A DNA stretch of 64,000 nucleotides from Sporichthya polymorpha DSM 43042 (GCF_000384115.1 NZ_KB913029.1:3385057-3449056); one strand, 5' to 3'. Shown: positions 25,856-35,308, counted from the first letter of the stretch. Translations and numbers: made by a program. The notes: generated by a model from the sequence alone, not told the origin.

Positions 25856-27382
25856 ATGTACCCGGGAACCCATGCGAAGACGACGCCGGACAAGCCCGCC
25901 CTGATCGTGGCCGGCACCGGCAGGACCGTGACCTACCGCGAGCTCGACGAACGCTCGAACCGCCTCGCCCAGTGGTGGCACGCCGCCGGGCTGCGCACCG
26001 GCGACGGCGTCGCCATGCTGCTGCCGAACACCGCCGAGGTGCTGGAGATCTACTGGGCGGCGATGCGCTCGGGTCTCTACGTCACCGCGATCAACTTCAA
26101 CCTCTCCGCGGACGAGGCGAGTTACATCGTCAACGACGCGAACGCCCGCTCGCTGGTCGTGCACTCCGACCTCGCCGACCTCGCGGCCGAGGTCGCGAAG
26201 CGGTGCCCCCAGCTCGACTTCAAGCTCGCCATCGGCGCGGTCGACGGCTACGACGACTACGAGACCGCGCTCGCCGGGAGCACCCCCGAGCGGCTCGAGC
26301 ACGAGCCCCGCGGCGCCGACATGCTGTACAGCAGTGGCACCACCGGCCGCCCCAAGGGCGTCAAGCTGCCGATCCCCGGCACCCTCGCGGCCGACGACCC
26401 GGGCGTCATCACCCCGCTGCTCAAGATGCTGTGGGCGTTCGACGACTCGACCGTCTACCTCTCGCCCGCTCCGATGTACCACGCCGCGCCGCTGCGCTTC
26501 TGCGCCGGCGTCCAGTCCCTCGGCGGCACGGTCGTGATGATGGAGAAGTTCGACGCGCAGCGCTCCCTCGAGCTCATCGAGAAGCACCGCGTGACGCACA
26601 GTCAGTGGGTGCCGACCCACTTCGTCCGCATGCTCAAGCTCGACGAGTCGGTGCGGAGCGCCGCCGACGTCTCCAGCCTGAAGATCGCCATCCACGCGGC
26701 CGCGCCGTGCCCGGTCGAGGTCAAGCAGCAGATGATCGACTGGTGGGGCCCGGTCATCCACGAGTACTACGCCTCCACCGAGTCCAACGGCCTGACGTTC
26801 GTCACCCCGCAGGACTGGCTCGCCCACCCCGGCACCGTCGGCCGCGCGGCGCTCGGCGTCCTGCGGATCTGCCGCGAGGACGGGTCGCTCTGCGACGTCG
26901 GGGAACCCGGCGACGTCTACTTCGAGCGCGACGAGCTCCCGTTCGAGTACCACAACGACCCGGCGAAGACGAAGGGCGCGCAGCACCCGGAGCACCCGAC
27001 GTGGACGACGGTCGGCGACATGGGTTACGTCGACGCCGAGGGCTTCCTCTACCTGACGGACCGTAAGGCCTTCATGATCATCAGTGGCGGGGTGAACATC
27101 TACCCGCAGGAGATCGAGGACGCGCTCGCGCTGCACCCGTCGGTCGACGACGTCGCGGTCATCGGCATCCCGGACCCGGAGATGGGCGAGCGGGTCAAGG
27201 CGTTCGTCCAGGCCGCTCCCGGCGCGACGCCCGGCCCGGAGCTGGAGGAGGAGCTGATGACCTTCCTCCGCGACAAGATCGCCGGCTTCAAGATCCCGCG
27301 CGTGTGGGAGTTCCGGGACACGCTGCCACGAACGGCCACGGGCAAGCTGCAGAAGGGCTTGCTGAAGGAGAAGACCGCGTGA
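25856..27382 (+). CDS. acyl-CoA synthetase (AMP-forming)
   Basis: 508 residues. DMLYSSGTTGRPKGVKLP is the phosphate-binding loop, YYASTESNG the adenine motif, TVGDMGYVDAEGFLYLTDRK and the C-terminal LPRTATGKLQKG complete the set. It resembles mycobacterial FadD4-type ligases for non-standard acids. It is the first gene of a coupled pair with a Gfo/Idh/MocA oxidoreductase (GTGA overlap) and is divergent from the ArsR operon. Confidence 0.93.
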   Translation: MYPGTHAKTTPDKPALIVAGTGRTVTYRELDERSNRLAQWWHAAGLRTGDGVAMLLPNTAEVLEIYWAAMRSGLYVTAINFNLSADEASYIVNDANARSLVVHSDLADLAAEVAKRCPQLDFKLAIGAVDGYDDYETALAGSTPERLEHEPRGADMLYSSGTTGRPKGVKLPIPGTLAADDPGVITPLLKMLWAFDDSTVYLSPAPMYHAAPLRFCAGVQSLGGTVVMMEKFDAQRSLELIEKHRVTHSQWVPTHFVRMLKLDESVRSAADVSSLKIAIHAAAPCPVEVKQQMIDWWGPVIHEYYASTESNGLTFVTPQDWLAHPGTVGRAALGVLRICREDGSLCDVGEPGDVYFERDELPFEYHNDPAKTKGAQHPEHPTWTTVGDMGYVDAEGFLYLTDRKAFMIISGGVNIYPQEIEDALALHPSVDDVAVIGIPDPEMGERVKAFVQAAPGATPGPELEEELMTFLRDKIAGFKIPRVWEFRDTLPRTATGKLQKGLLKEKTA

Positions 27383-28485
27383 GCCCGGCTCCTCTGGGCG
27401 TCGGCATCGTCGGTCTGTCCGCCGCTCGCGGTTGGGCCGGGACCGCGCACGTCCCGGCGATCCGCGCGATCCCCGGCCTCGAGCTGCGCGCGGCCAGCGC
27501 CAGCTCGGCGGCCAGCGGCAAGGCGGCGGCGGAAGCGCACGAGGTTCCGATCGCGTGCGCCGACGCCGCCGAGCTCGCCGCGCACCCGGACGTCGACCTC
27601 GTCGTCATCACCGTCAAGGTGCCGTACCACGCCGAGCTGGTCCGGCACGCGATCGCGCACGGCAAGAAGGTCCTGTGCGAGTGGCCGCTGGGCAACGGCA
27701 CCGCGGAGGCCGAGGCACTCACCGCCGAAGCCGCCGAGCGGGGCGTCGACGCCTGGGTCGGGCTGCAGGCGCGGGCCACGCCGGCGATCCGGCACGCGGC
27801 CGACCTGATCGCCACCGGGGAGATCGGGGAGGTGCTCTCGTCGACGCTCGTGGGTGTCGGCGGGGAGTGGGGCGGCAGCGTCCGTCCCGGCGGCGAGTAC
27901 CTGATCGACGCGGCGAACGGGGCCACCCTGCTCACCGTGCCGGTCGGGCACGCCGTCGACGCGCTTGCCTGGACGCTGGGTGAGTTCGCCGAGGTCGCCG
28001 CGACCGTGACGACCCGTCAGCCGACGGTGCACCACGTCGAGACCGGCGAGGCGATGACGATGACCGCCCCCGACCAGGTGGCGATCACCGGCACGCTGGC
28101 GAACGGCGCCGTCGTCAACGTCCACTTCCGTGGCGGGAGCACGCGCGACCAGAAGCTCCGTTGGATCATCAGCGGGACTCAGGGCGAGCTCGTGTTCGCC
28201 GGCGTCCACGGCCACCTGCAGTTCGGCATGGTCGAGTTGCTGAAGGCGACGGGTGACGACAAGGTCCTGAGCCCGGTCGAGATCCCCGGCGGCTACGAGC
28301 TCGTGCCGCACGGGCGGGGCGGCCCGGCGTACACGGTCGCGCAGGCCTACGCCGGCCTGCTCCGCGACCTGGACGACGGCGGCCACCGCACCCCGACCTT
28401 CGCCGACGCCCTGCGCCGGCACCGGATGCTCGACGCCGTCCAGGCGGCCGCCGACACCGGAACCCGGCAGCGCTGCGCGTCCTGA
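27379..28485 (+). CDS. Gfo/Idh/MocA-family oxidoreductase
   Basis: 368 residues. VGIVGLSAARGW is the Rossmann start, DLVVITVKVPYHAELVRHAIAHGKKVLCEWPLG carries the family motif with its EKP-like segment changed to EWP, and the C-terminal domain follows. The Lys of the usual EKP catalytic motif is therefore Trp here. Start GTG 27379 overlaps the ligase stop. Relatives act on sugars or inositol; in this setting the substrate could be different. Catalysis may be altered. Confidence 0.85.
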   Translation: MSPAPLGVGIVGLSAARGWAGTAHVPAIRAIPGLELRAASASSAASGKAAAEAHEVPIACADAAELAAHPDVDLVVITVKVPYHAELVRHAIAHGKKVLCEWPLGNGTAEAEALTAEAAERGVDAWVGLQARATPAIRHAADLIATGEIGEVLSSTLVGVGGEWGGSVRPGGEYLIDAANGATLLTVPVGHAVDALAWTLGEFAEVAATVTTRQPTVHHVETGEAMTMTAPDQVAITGTLANGAVVNVHFRGGSTRDQKLRWIISGTQGELVFAGVHGHLQFGMVELLKATGDDKVLSPVEIPGGYELVPHGRGGPAYTVAQAYAGLLRDLDDGGHRTPTFADALRRHRMLDAVQAAADTGTRQRCAS

Positions 28486-28624
28486 CGGCGCCGCGCACGA
28501 CACGCCGGACCCCGTTCGCCCGGACGGTGGAACTTGTTTCGGGGCAGCGCCGGACATTCGGGAGCAACGGGGTACGGCGCGGGTCCGCGCACCGCCAGGA
28601 TTCCTCTCGCCGCGGGGGGTCGCG

Positions 28625-29596
28625 GTGCGAGGGGGATCCGGGCAGATGTGGCGTGCGCGCGTCGGGACGGCGGTACTGACCGGCCTGTTGCTGACCGGTC
28701 TCCCCGCGCCCGGGAACGCCGCGACCGGCGGGTGGGGGCCGGATCCCGGGGTGGCGGCGCCGGAGTCCCGGGCGAAGCAGCAGACGAAGCAGACACAGAA
28801 GCCGGGCGCGCGAGCGGAGGGGCCGGCGAAGCCAACCACCCCGAAGGCGACCCACCGCTACGGGGACCACGGGACGGCGTCGACCCTCGACGTGTACCTG
28901 CCGCCCGCCGAGGTGGGGCGGACCGGCGCGAAGCTGCCGACGGTCGTGCTGGTCCACGGCGGGGCGTGGACGCGGGGGAGTCGGGCGTCGATGGCCCCGA
29001 TGGCCCGCGAGCTCGCGCGCCAGGGTTACGTCGCGGTGGCGGTGAACTACCGGCTCGCGACGCAGGCCCGCTGGCCGGCGCAGCGCGACGACGTCAGCGC
29101 GGCCGTGTCCTACCTGCGCCGGAACGCCGACCGCTTCAACATCGACCGTCGACGGATGGCGCTGCTCGGCTCGTCCGCGGGCGGGCACATCGCGGCCGCG
29201 GTCGCGACCGCGGGCGACGGCCGGGACCGCTTCCGGGGCGTGGTCGTCCTGTCCGGCCTGCTCAACCCGGTGACGGTGACCAAGCAGGCGCCGGACTTCG
29301 AGGACGCGGTCGTGCAGGACAAGCTGCTGCGCTGCGACCCGACCGAATGCCCGGACGTCTACCGCGACGCGACGCCGGCCGCGGCGCTGAACCGTCGCGA
29401 CGTGCCGTCGCTGCTGTTCCACTCCGAGGGGGAGAACCCCTTCGACACCGCACAGGCGCGGGAGTTCGCGGCCCGGTCGCGCGGCGTCGGCGTCCCGTCG
29501 ACGCTGAAGGTCCTCGCCGGCGACCAGCACGGGGCGGCGTACTGGCCGCGGATCAGCGAGTTCGCCCTGAGTTGGCTGGCGACCCGGCTGCGCTGA
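28625..29596 (+). CDS. secreted alpha/beta hydrolase (carboxylesterase/lipase-like)
   Basis: 323 residues. Residues about 8-33 are a signal peptide, then a disordered Lys/Gln/Pro-rich linker (35-75) precedes the hydrolase. HGGAW gives the oxyanion hole, GSSAGG holds the nucleophile Ser, and the pattern of HSL/BD-FAE-type esterases follows, with the catalytic His in DQHGAAYW. GTG 28625 or ATG 28646 could be the start; the signal peptide fits both. It stands alone. Probably cleaves esters outside the cell. Confidence 0.85.
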   Translation: MRGGSGQMWRARVGTAVLTGLLLTGLPAPGNAATGGWGPDPGVAAPESRAKQQTKQTQKPGARAEGPAKPTTPKATHRYGDHGTASTLDVYLPPAEVGRTGAKLPTVVLVHGGAWTRGSRASMAPMARELARQGYVAVAVNYRLATQARWPAQRDDVSAAVSYLRRNADRFNIDRRRMALLGSSAGGHIAAAVATAGDGRDRFRGVVVLSGLLNPVTVTKQAPDFEDAVVQDKLLRCDPTECPDVYRDATPAAALNRRDVPSLLFHSEGENPFDTAQAREFAARSRGVGVPSTLKVLAGDQHGAAYWPRISEFALSWLATRLR

Positions 29597-29627
29597 ACGC
29601 GCGGGCGGGTGCGAAAGAGTTGGCGCC

Positions 29628-30137
29628 GTGGACTACACGCTGAACTGGGAAGAAGCCGCCGCCGTCGTCCTGACCGCGACCGGGATGTACGTCGCCGTGC
29701 TCGCGCTGATCCGGCTCGCCGGGCGGCGCCTGGTGGCCGCGGTGTCGGCCTATGACCTCGCGCTCGGGCTGTGCCTCGGCTCGATCATGGGCCGCGCCAT
29801 CCTCGGGTACACGCCGTCGCTGCCGGCCGGTGTGCTGGGCCTCGCGACGCTGTTCGTCCTGCACACGGGAACGCGTCAGCTGCTCGGCAGTCCCCGCGTC
29901 GACCTCCTGCTCGGCGGGGGACCGGTGCTCGTGATGAAGGACGGCCAGGTCCTCTCGGACGCGCTCCGCAGCGCCCAGTTGTCCGAGGACGACCTGCGCG
30001 CGGCCCTGCGCCGCGCCGGGATCGGGTCCTACGCCGACGTGGGGGTGGCGATCGTCGAGCGGACCGGGACGATCAGCATCCTGCGCCCCGGCCAGGCCAC
30101 CGCCGACGTCCTCACGGGTGTCGACGGGTGGCGCTGA
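29628..30137 (+). CDS. DUF421 (YetF-like) membrane protein
   Basis: 169 residues. Two or three N-terminal transmembrane helices (about 9-95) are followed by the YetF C-terminal domain: LLLGGGPVLVMKDGQVLSDALRSAQLSEDDLRAALRRAG in split form, then VGVAIVERTGTISIL. YetF proteins are small membrane proteins without clear role, perhaps in envelope or spore functions. It ends 18 nt before the convergent lipoprotein gene, so there is no terminator of note between them. Confidence 0.88.
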   Translation: MDYTLNWEEAAAVVLTATGMYVAVLALIRLAGRRLVAAVSAYDLALGLCLGSIMGRAILGYTPSLPAGVLGLATLFVLHTGTRQLLGSPRVDLLLGGGPVLVMKDGQVLSDALRSAQLSEDDLRAALRRAGIGSYADVGVAIVERTGTISILRPGQATADVLTGVDGWR

Positions 30138-30155
30138 CGGCGCGTCAGGCGATGG

Positions 30156-32246
30156 TCACTGATAGGAGATCATGACCGGGACCGGCTCCCGGTCCAGCGT
30201 CTCGGTCGGGCTCATGAGCCGGGTGTCCTTCTTGTAGAAGTTCTTCCAGCCCATCCAGATCTCGTCCGGCACGGTGTTGGTGACGATGCGCCAGGTCCCT
30301 TCCTTGGCGATCGGCTCACCCTGGCCGTCCATGTGGATCAACAGCGCGAGCTCGTCCCGTGAGGTGTCCAGCGCCGCGCGGTTCGTGATCATCGTCAGGC
30401 TGAACTGGTGCAGGACGAGCAGCTTCTGCGGCAGGTTGTTCTCGGCCGTCAGGTCCGCGAGCCAGTCGATGACGCGGTTGATCTCCGAGGAGTCCACGCT
30501 GCCGATCTGGCGCAGGTGCACCTGGCCGGGCTTGAGCCGCCACTCGGGGTCGAGTGCCAGCCCGACGTGCGGGTGCTTGAGCAACTCGGCGTAGCGCTTG
30601 GCCTGCGTCAGGAAGTCCGTGCGGCCCGGCTGCAGGTCGAGGATGACGTACATGCCCGCCGCGTCGGCCTGCTCGATCCACGGCCGGATCTTGTCCAGGC
30701 CGGACTCGGCCGAGTAGTCGCCGTCGCTGCCGGGCACGCCCTGCGCGACGGTCGTGATGATCTCGAACGTCGGGATGACCGGCTGGTCGGAGACGCCGTC
30801 GTAGAGGTCGGCGATGCTCTTCGCGCGGGCGATGCTGGCCTCGATGCCCTGCGCGCCGAGGACACCGAGCTCCGGCGCGCCCGGGTAGCCGTACATCGCG
30901 ATCAGCCGCCGACCGGGGAAGAACACCTGGCCGCCGCCGGGCAGCTCGACGCCGGTGCCGACGACCGCCATGCGGTCCGAGAGCCGGTCGGCCGACCCGA
31001 TGTCCCCGACGCCGAGCACCTTCGTCGGCTTCGCCGAGAACAGCGCCTGGACGGCGCACTCGCCCGCGCGCGGGTCGCCGTCGGTGACGCCCACGACGTT
31101 CGCGCCGGCGACGGTCGCCGAGGTCTGCGCCGCCAGGGCACCGGCGCGCAGGTCCTCCTCGGCGGGAACGAGGACCGCGAGCCCGGACAGCCCGGCCGGG
31201 GCCGACGTCCGCGGCAGGTCGGCCGCGTTCTCGACGACCTTCACCCCCGGCAGCGCCTCCCGGACCTTCGTCGCCACCGCCGGGTCGGTCGCCAGCACCG
31301 CCTCCGGCGAGAGCCGCTGGATCTCCGCCGCGACCGTCGGGTCCAGCGGCACGTTCACCGGGACCGCGGGGGTCTCGGTCGGTGTCTCCGTCGCGGTCTC
31401 GGTCGGGGCCGCCGTGTCGGTCGGGGTCGCGGTCTCGGTCGGGGTCGCGGTCTCGGTCGGGGTCGCGGTCTCGGTCGGGGACGCGGTCGCGGTCTCGCTC
31501 GGGGCGGGGGTCGCGGTGCCCTCAGCGCCGGCGGTCTCCTCGAGCGCGTCGAGGCACGACGACGACCCCGCGGCCGCGACCGAGAACGCGGCCGGGGTCA
31601 TCGACGGCGTCGCGGTGGCGACCGCGTCGTCGGTTTCGTCGGTCTCGTCGTTTTCGTCCGTCTCGTCGGACTCCGTCTCCGACTCCGTGGACGTCGCCGT
31701 CGGGGAGGCGGTCGCGGAGGGGCTGCCGGCGGCCGACGGGCTCGCGCTCGGGTCGGCGGTGGGGATCGCGGTCGCCGGCGGAGCGGCGCAGTCGGCGGTG
31801 TCGGTCTCGAGGGAGACGGCCGCGGTGGTCGCGGCGCTCGTCGGGGAGGCGGTCTCGCCGCCGGTCTCGCCGCCGGTCTCGCTGCCGCCGGTGAGGTCGG
31901 TGACCAGGACCGGGGCGTTCGCGTCGCGGCCGGCCTGGGTGGCGGCGGTGAGGCCGGGGCCCTCGGCCGGGGCGACGACCACGACCGGGGCGGAGGTGAA
32001 CAGCGCGGAGCTGACCGCGACCGAGACCTCGGCCGGGCTCTCGGCGTCGATGACCGTGGTGCAGCCGTCGGGCAGCTGCACCGCGGCGGTCTTGCCCCCG
32101 CCGGGGGCCGGGGCGCCGGTCGCGCCGGGGGAGCCATCGTTGTCGTCGTCGCTGCTGCAGCCGGCCGCGAGGGCGACGAGGGCAAGCGCCGCGGTGGCCG
32201 CGGTCAGTCGAACCCGGCCCGGACCACGGCGCAACCGTGCAGACAT
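30156..32246 (-). CDS. large lipoprotein with Thr-Pro repeats, cell-wall-binding-like module and C-terminal barrel-like domain
   Basis: 696 residues. The lipobox LAAGCSS lies near residue 30, so it is anchored to the membrane. A first block (50-150) and a later block (about 330-420) resemble cell-wall-binding repeats; between them are a Thr/Ser/Glu-rich stretch and a TETATP tandem repeat. The C-terminal 250 residues (VIPTFEIITTVAQG, ILDLQPGRTDFLTQ, VGLALDPEWRL) look like a TIM-barrel, possibly glycoside-hydrolase-like, domain. Function at the cell surface is inferred. Confidence 0.75.
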   Translation of the reverse strand: MSARLRRGPGRVRLTAATAALALVALAAGCSSDDDNDGSPGATGAPAPGGGKTAAVQLPDGCTTVIDAESPAEVSVAVSSALFTSAPVVVVAPAEGPGLTAATQAGRDANAPVLVTDLTGGSETGGETGGETASPTSAATTAAVSLETDTADCAAPPATAIPTADPSASPSAAGSPSATASPTATSTESETESDETDENDETDETDDAVATATPSMTPAAFSVAAAGSSSCLDALEETAGAEGTATPAPSETATASPTETATPTETATPTETATPTDTAAPTETATETPTETPAVPVNVPLDPTVAAEIQRLSPEAVLATDPAVATKVREALPGVKVVENAADLPRTSAPAGLSGLAVLVPAEEDLRAGALAAQTSATVAGANVVGVTDGDPRAGECAVQALFSAKPTKVLGVGDIGSADRLSDRMAVVGTGVELPGGGQVFFPGRRLIAMYGYPGAPELGVLGAQGIEASIARAKSIADLYDGVSDQPVIPTFEIITTVAQGVPGSDGDYSAESGLDKIRPWIEQADAAGMYVILDLQPGRTDFLTQAKRYAELLKHPHVGLALDPEWRLKPGQVHLRQIGSVDSSEINRVIDWLADLTAENNLPQKLLVLHQFSLTMITNRAALDTSRDELALLIHMDGQGEPIAKEGTWRIVTNTVPDEIWMGWKNFYKKDTRLMSPTETLDREPVPVMISYQ
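31389..31505 (-). repeat. 18-bp tandem repeat in the lipoprotein gene
   Basis: About six copies of an 18-bp unit read as gtctcggtcggggtcgcg on the plus strand and encode Thr-Glu-Thr-Ala-Thr-Pro on the minus strand. It forms an extended linker, probably glycosylated or cell-wall-spanning. Copy-number change would stay in frame. Confidence 0.85.
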
Positions 32247-32363
32247 GCGAACGCCCCCGCTTCCCCTCGGCCCGTCCGGGCCGAAAACCAAGATCACCAG
32301 TATTGGGGAGGCGGGGGCGCTGCGCGGGTATTTGCGTCGGCTGCCGTCAGATCGGCGACCGGA

Positions 32364-33470
32364 TCAGAACCGGATCACACCGCGCAGGTTCTTGCCGGCG
32401 AGCATGTCCTCGTAGCCCTGGTTGATCTCGTCGAGGGTGTACTCGCGGGTGACGAGCTCGTCGAGCTTGAGCTGCCCGGCGCGGTACATCTCCAGGATGC
32501 GGGGGATGTCGTGCCGCGGGTTCGACGAGCCGAACAGCGAGCCGAGGATCTGCTTCTCGTAGAGCGTCAGCTCGAACAGGTTGGTCTTGATCTCCATCTG
32601 GTCGGGGTGACCGATGGCGGTGACGACGACCTTGCCGCGCTTGCCGACCAGGGAGAGCGCCGGCGCGATGTAGTCGCCCTCGGCGACGTCGGTCGTGATG
32701 ACGCAGATGTCGGCGAGCTGGCCGCGGGTCAGCTCGGCGACGATCGTCCACGCCTCGTCGACGTCGGAGACCGCGTGCGTCGCGCCCAACTCCATGGCCT
32801 TCTCGCGCTTGAACTCGACCGGGTCGATGGCGACGATGTTCCGCGCCCCGCCGATCCGCGCGCCCTGCACGGCGTTGATGCCGATGCCGCCGATGCCCAT
32901 GACGACGACCGTGTCACCCGGCTTCACCGCACCGGTGCGGACGACGCTGCCGAACCCGGTCGGGACGCCGCAGCCGACGAGCGCGGCCTTCTCCAGCGGG
33001 ATGTCGTCGTCGATCTTCACGACCGACTGGTCCGGCACGACCGTGTGCTCGGTGAATGTGCCGAGCAGACACATCTGGCCGACGTCCTCGCCGCGCGCGT
33101 GGAACCGCCAGGTCCCGTCGAGCTGCGGGCCGAGGATGAGCGCCGCGCCGCTGTCGCAGAGGTTCGTCATGCCGCGGGCGCAGTAGGAGCACTTGCCGCA
33201 GGAGGGCAGGAAGCTCATGACGACGTGGTCCCCGACCTCGACGTCGGTGACGCCCTCGCCGACCTCGGTCACGATCCCGGCGCCCTCGTGCCCGCCGAGC
33301 ACCGGCAGGGCGATCGGGATGTCGCCGGTGACGAGGTGCTCGTCGGAGTGGCACAGCCCGCTCGCGACCATCTTGACCTGCACCTCGTGCGCGTTCGGCG
33401 GATCCAGGTCGATCTCCTCGACCTCCCACTTGCCGCCGAGCTCCCAGAGCACTGCTGCTCGCGTCTTCAT
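32364..33470 (-). CDS. NDMA-type zinc alcohol dehydrogenase
   Basis: 368 residues. ASGLCHSDEHLVTGD, LGGHEGAGIVTEVGEGV and CGKCSYCARGMTNLCD are the catalytic and structural zinc lobes of a medium-chain ADH; GIGGIGINAVQGARIGGA binds NAD. The overall pattern, including GSLFGSSNPRHDIPRILEMYRAGQLKLDEL, matches the actinobacterial group assayed with the artificial acceptor NDMA, whose natural acceptor is mycofactocin. The ATG at 33470 is preferred over a start 4 codons upstream. Substrate unknown. Confidence 0.9.
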   Translation of the reverse strand: MKTRAAVLWELGGKWEVEEIDLDPPNAHEVQVKMVASGLCHSDEHLVTGDIPIALPVLGGHEGAGIVTEVGEGVTDVEVGDHVVMSFLPSCGKCSYCARGMTNLCDSGAALILGPQLDGTWRFHARGEDVGQMCLLGTFTEHTVVPDQSVVKIDDDIPLEKAALVGCGVPTGFGSVVRTGAVKPGDTVVVMGIGGIGINAVQGARIGGARNIVAIDPVEFKREKAMELGATHAVSDVDEAWTIVAELTRGQLADICVITTDVAEGDYIAPALSLVGKRGKVVVTAIGHPDQMEIKTNLFELTLYEKQILGSLFGSSNPRHDIPRILEMYRAGQLKLDELVTREYTLDEINQGYEDMLAGKNLRGVIRF

Positions 33471-33491
33471 CCCGCTCCTCACTCACTCACC

Positions 33492-33518
33492 GGTGGTGTC
33501 GGATCCGATAACACCACC
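33492..33518. promoter_or_regulatory. palindrome upstream of the alcohol dehydrogenase
   Basis: GGTGGTGT and ACACCACC are 8-bp arms flanking an inner palindrome CGGATCCG. It lies 22-48 nt upstream of the ADH start, where it would cover the promoter. No regulator gene is adjacent. The rest of the gap between this gene and 33683 shows nothing that I recognise. Confidence 0.5.
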
Positions 33519-33682
33519 TCGGAGCCCTCCGCTCCAGGGCGGGGGACCCAACACCCCGCCCCTCGGTTGTGCCCCGACCTCACCAGCCACCCCGCGCACT
33601 TCACCAGGCGAGCCCCCGCTGCACCAGGCGGACCGGCCGGTGAGGAGAGGCCCCAGCCAGTGAAGCTGCGATAGGGAGATGG

Positions 33683-35308
33683 TCAGGCGGGTTCGGTCTG
33701 GCGGATCGTGACGACGCCGGTGGTGCCGTTGACGGTGAGGTGGGCGCCGTCGGGGATGTCGCGGGTCCCGGTGAGCGTGTTGATGACGCAGGGGACGCCG
33801 AGCTCGCGGGCGACGATCGCGCCGTGGCTCATCTGCCCGCCGGTGTCGATGACGAGGGCCTCGGCGACGAGGAACAGCGGTGTCCAGCTCGGGTCGGTGG
33901 TGCGGCAGACGAGGATGTCGCCGGGCTCGAGGTCGACGGCGGCGGGGTCGAGAGCGACGCGGGCGCGGCCGGTGACCTCCTCGTCGCCGAAGACGCCGAT
34001 GCCGGTGATCTGCTCGACGCCGGCGACCGGGGCGTCCGACGCCTTCGGGGTGGCGACCTCGGCGGTCGGGTTACCCGTCCAGGCCTGGGGGACGTCGAGG
34101 GTCTGGTACTGCGCGTGGTTCGCCTTGCGCTCGGCGACGAGTTCCTGCTGCGGGGTGCTGACGCCCGCGATCAGTTCGGAGTAGGTCAGGAAGAAGACGT
34201 CGTCGCGCGCGTCGAGGAAGCCCTTCGCGACGAGGTCGTCGCCGAGCACGCGAGCCGCGCAGCGCGCCCCGTCGATCGCGTGGAGGAAGCCGGCCTTGCC
34301 GACCTCGCGCATCGGGATCAACGAGCGTCCGAGCTTGAGCAGCAGCTTCGCCTTGGAGCGCTTGCCCCGACCGAGGGCGGCGAGCAGGTCGGCCTCCGTG
34401 GCCTCGCGGCGCGTGATCTGCGCCGCCTCCTTCGCCTTGGGGTGCGCGACGGACGCACTGCGGTACTGGTCGATCATCCGCTGAACCGGCTTGGGGTCCT
34501 CGCGCCAGATCGTGCTCGCGAGGTTGCCCTCGTCGGGCCCGTGGTAGCCGTGGCGGGCGAGGAAGTCGTCGAGCGAGAGCTGGTTCTGCGCGACCTCCCA
34601 CAGGTCGCCCATCAGCTCGGTCTCTTCCATGGAGCCGTAGCCGGTCATCAGGTCGGCGGCGCGGTCGCGGCTGCCCCACGCCGACTGCGCGAGGGCCTCG
34701 ATCTGCTCGGCGATGCCCTGGCCGATCAGGGTCATCGACGCGTGCCGCTCACCGACGCGGATGAACTCCTCCGCCGAGCGCTTCAGCAGCGCGATCGCGG
34801 ACGCCTGGTCCTTGGGCGGGGACACGATCACCGACTGGTGCCACCACTGCCGCTGGTCGGCGAGGATCGGGCGCAAGGTCTTCGCGGCCCACCGGGCGCA
34901 CAGCGGCAACTTCACCGCGACGATCGGGTACCGCCGCTTGCCCGCGGAGTCCTTCTTCCGGGCGCCCTCGGGACGGCGCTCGCCGAACATCTGCTCGACG
35001 ACGGCGTCACCGGAGGTGCCCGGCATCGCCTCGCCGATCAGCCACATCGTCCGCACGTTGCCGGCCGGGCGGCCGAAGAACGCGGCGGCGAACTTCTCGT
35101 CGACCGACGTGGGCATCTTGAGCTGGCTCCGGGGAAACACGCCCATGCGCCCGAAGGCGCGGCGCACGGAGATCTCCATGACGTAGTCCCAGTACGTCCA
35201 CCCGAGCGGGGTCTGCACGCCCTGGATCGCCTCGGCGAAGTTCGCCCGTGACCAGCGGGTCGTGGGGGAGGAGGTGGCGTGGACCGGGTTGTCGGACGCG
35301 GAACTCAT
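33683..35308 (-). CDS. PEP-utilizing-enzyme swivel-domain protein without ATP-grasp domain (paralog of 12553-14214)
   Basis: 541 residues. The C-terminal swivel domain (about 460-540) has GDILVCRTTDPSWTPLFL and GGQMSHGAIVARELGVPCV with the phosphorylated His at about 495. The first 430 residues are helical and rich in Arg/Lys, like the middle domain of rifampin phosphotransferase, and no ATP-grasp domain precedes them. The ATG at 35308 overlaps the stop of the CrtC-like gene (ATGA). It is the last gene of a three-gene operon starting at 36955. Function unknown. Confidence 0.85.
   Translation of the reverse strand: MSSASDNPVHATSSPTTRWSRANFAEAIQGVQTPLGWTYWDYVMEISVRRAFGRMGVFPRSQLKMPTSVDEKFAAAFFGRPAGNVRTMWLIGEAMPGTSGDAVVEQMFGERRPEGARKKDSAGKRRYPIVAVKLPLCARWAAKTLRPILADQRQWWHQSVIVSPPKDQASAIALLKRSAEEFIRVGERHASMTLIGQGIAEQIEALAQSAWGSRDRAADLMTGYGSMEETELMGDLWEVAQNQLSLDDFLARHGYHGPDEGNLASTIWREDPKPVQRMIDQYRSASVAHPKAKEAAQITRREATEADLLAALGRGKRSKAKLLLKLGRSLIPMREVGKAGFLHAIDGARCAARVLGDDLVAKGFLDARDDVFFLTYSELIAGVSTPQQELVAERKANHAQYQTLDVPQAWTGNPTAEVATPKASDAPVAGVEQITGIGVFGDEEVTGRARVALDPAAVDLEPGDILVCRTTDPSWTPLFLVAEALVIDTGGQMSHGAIVARELGVPCVINTLTGTRDIPDGAHLTVNGTTGVVTIRQTEPA

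Noticed and set aside
31389-31505. CRISPR-like regular repeats
   Set aside because: They are contiguous in-frame 18-bp coding repeats without spacers.
32268-32283. Rho-independent terminator of the alcohol dehydrogenase gene
   Set aside because: CGGCCCG-tc-CGGGCCG is a short hairpin, but the A/T-rich run is on the wrong side for the minus-strand transcript.
30408-33674. A plus-strand open frame of more than 1000 codons
   Set aside because: It runs antisense through the lipoprotein and alcohol dehydrogenase genes and has the Arg/Val/Gly-rich composition of a shadow frame.
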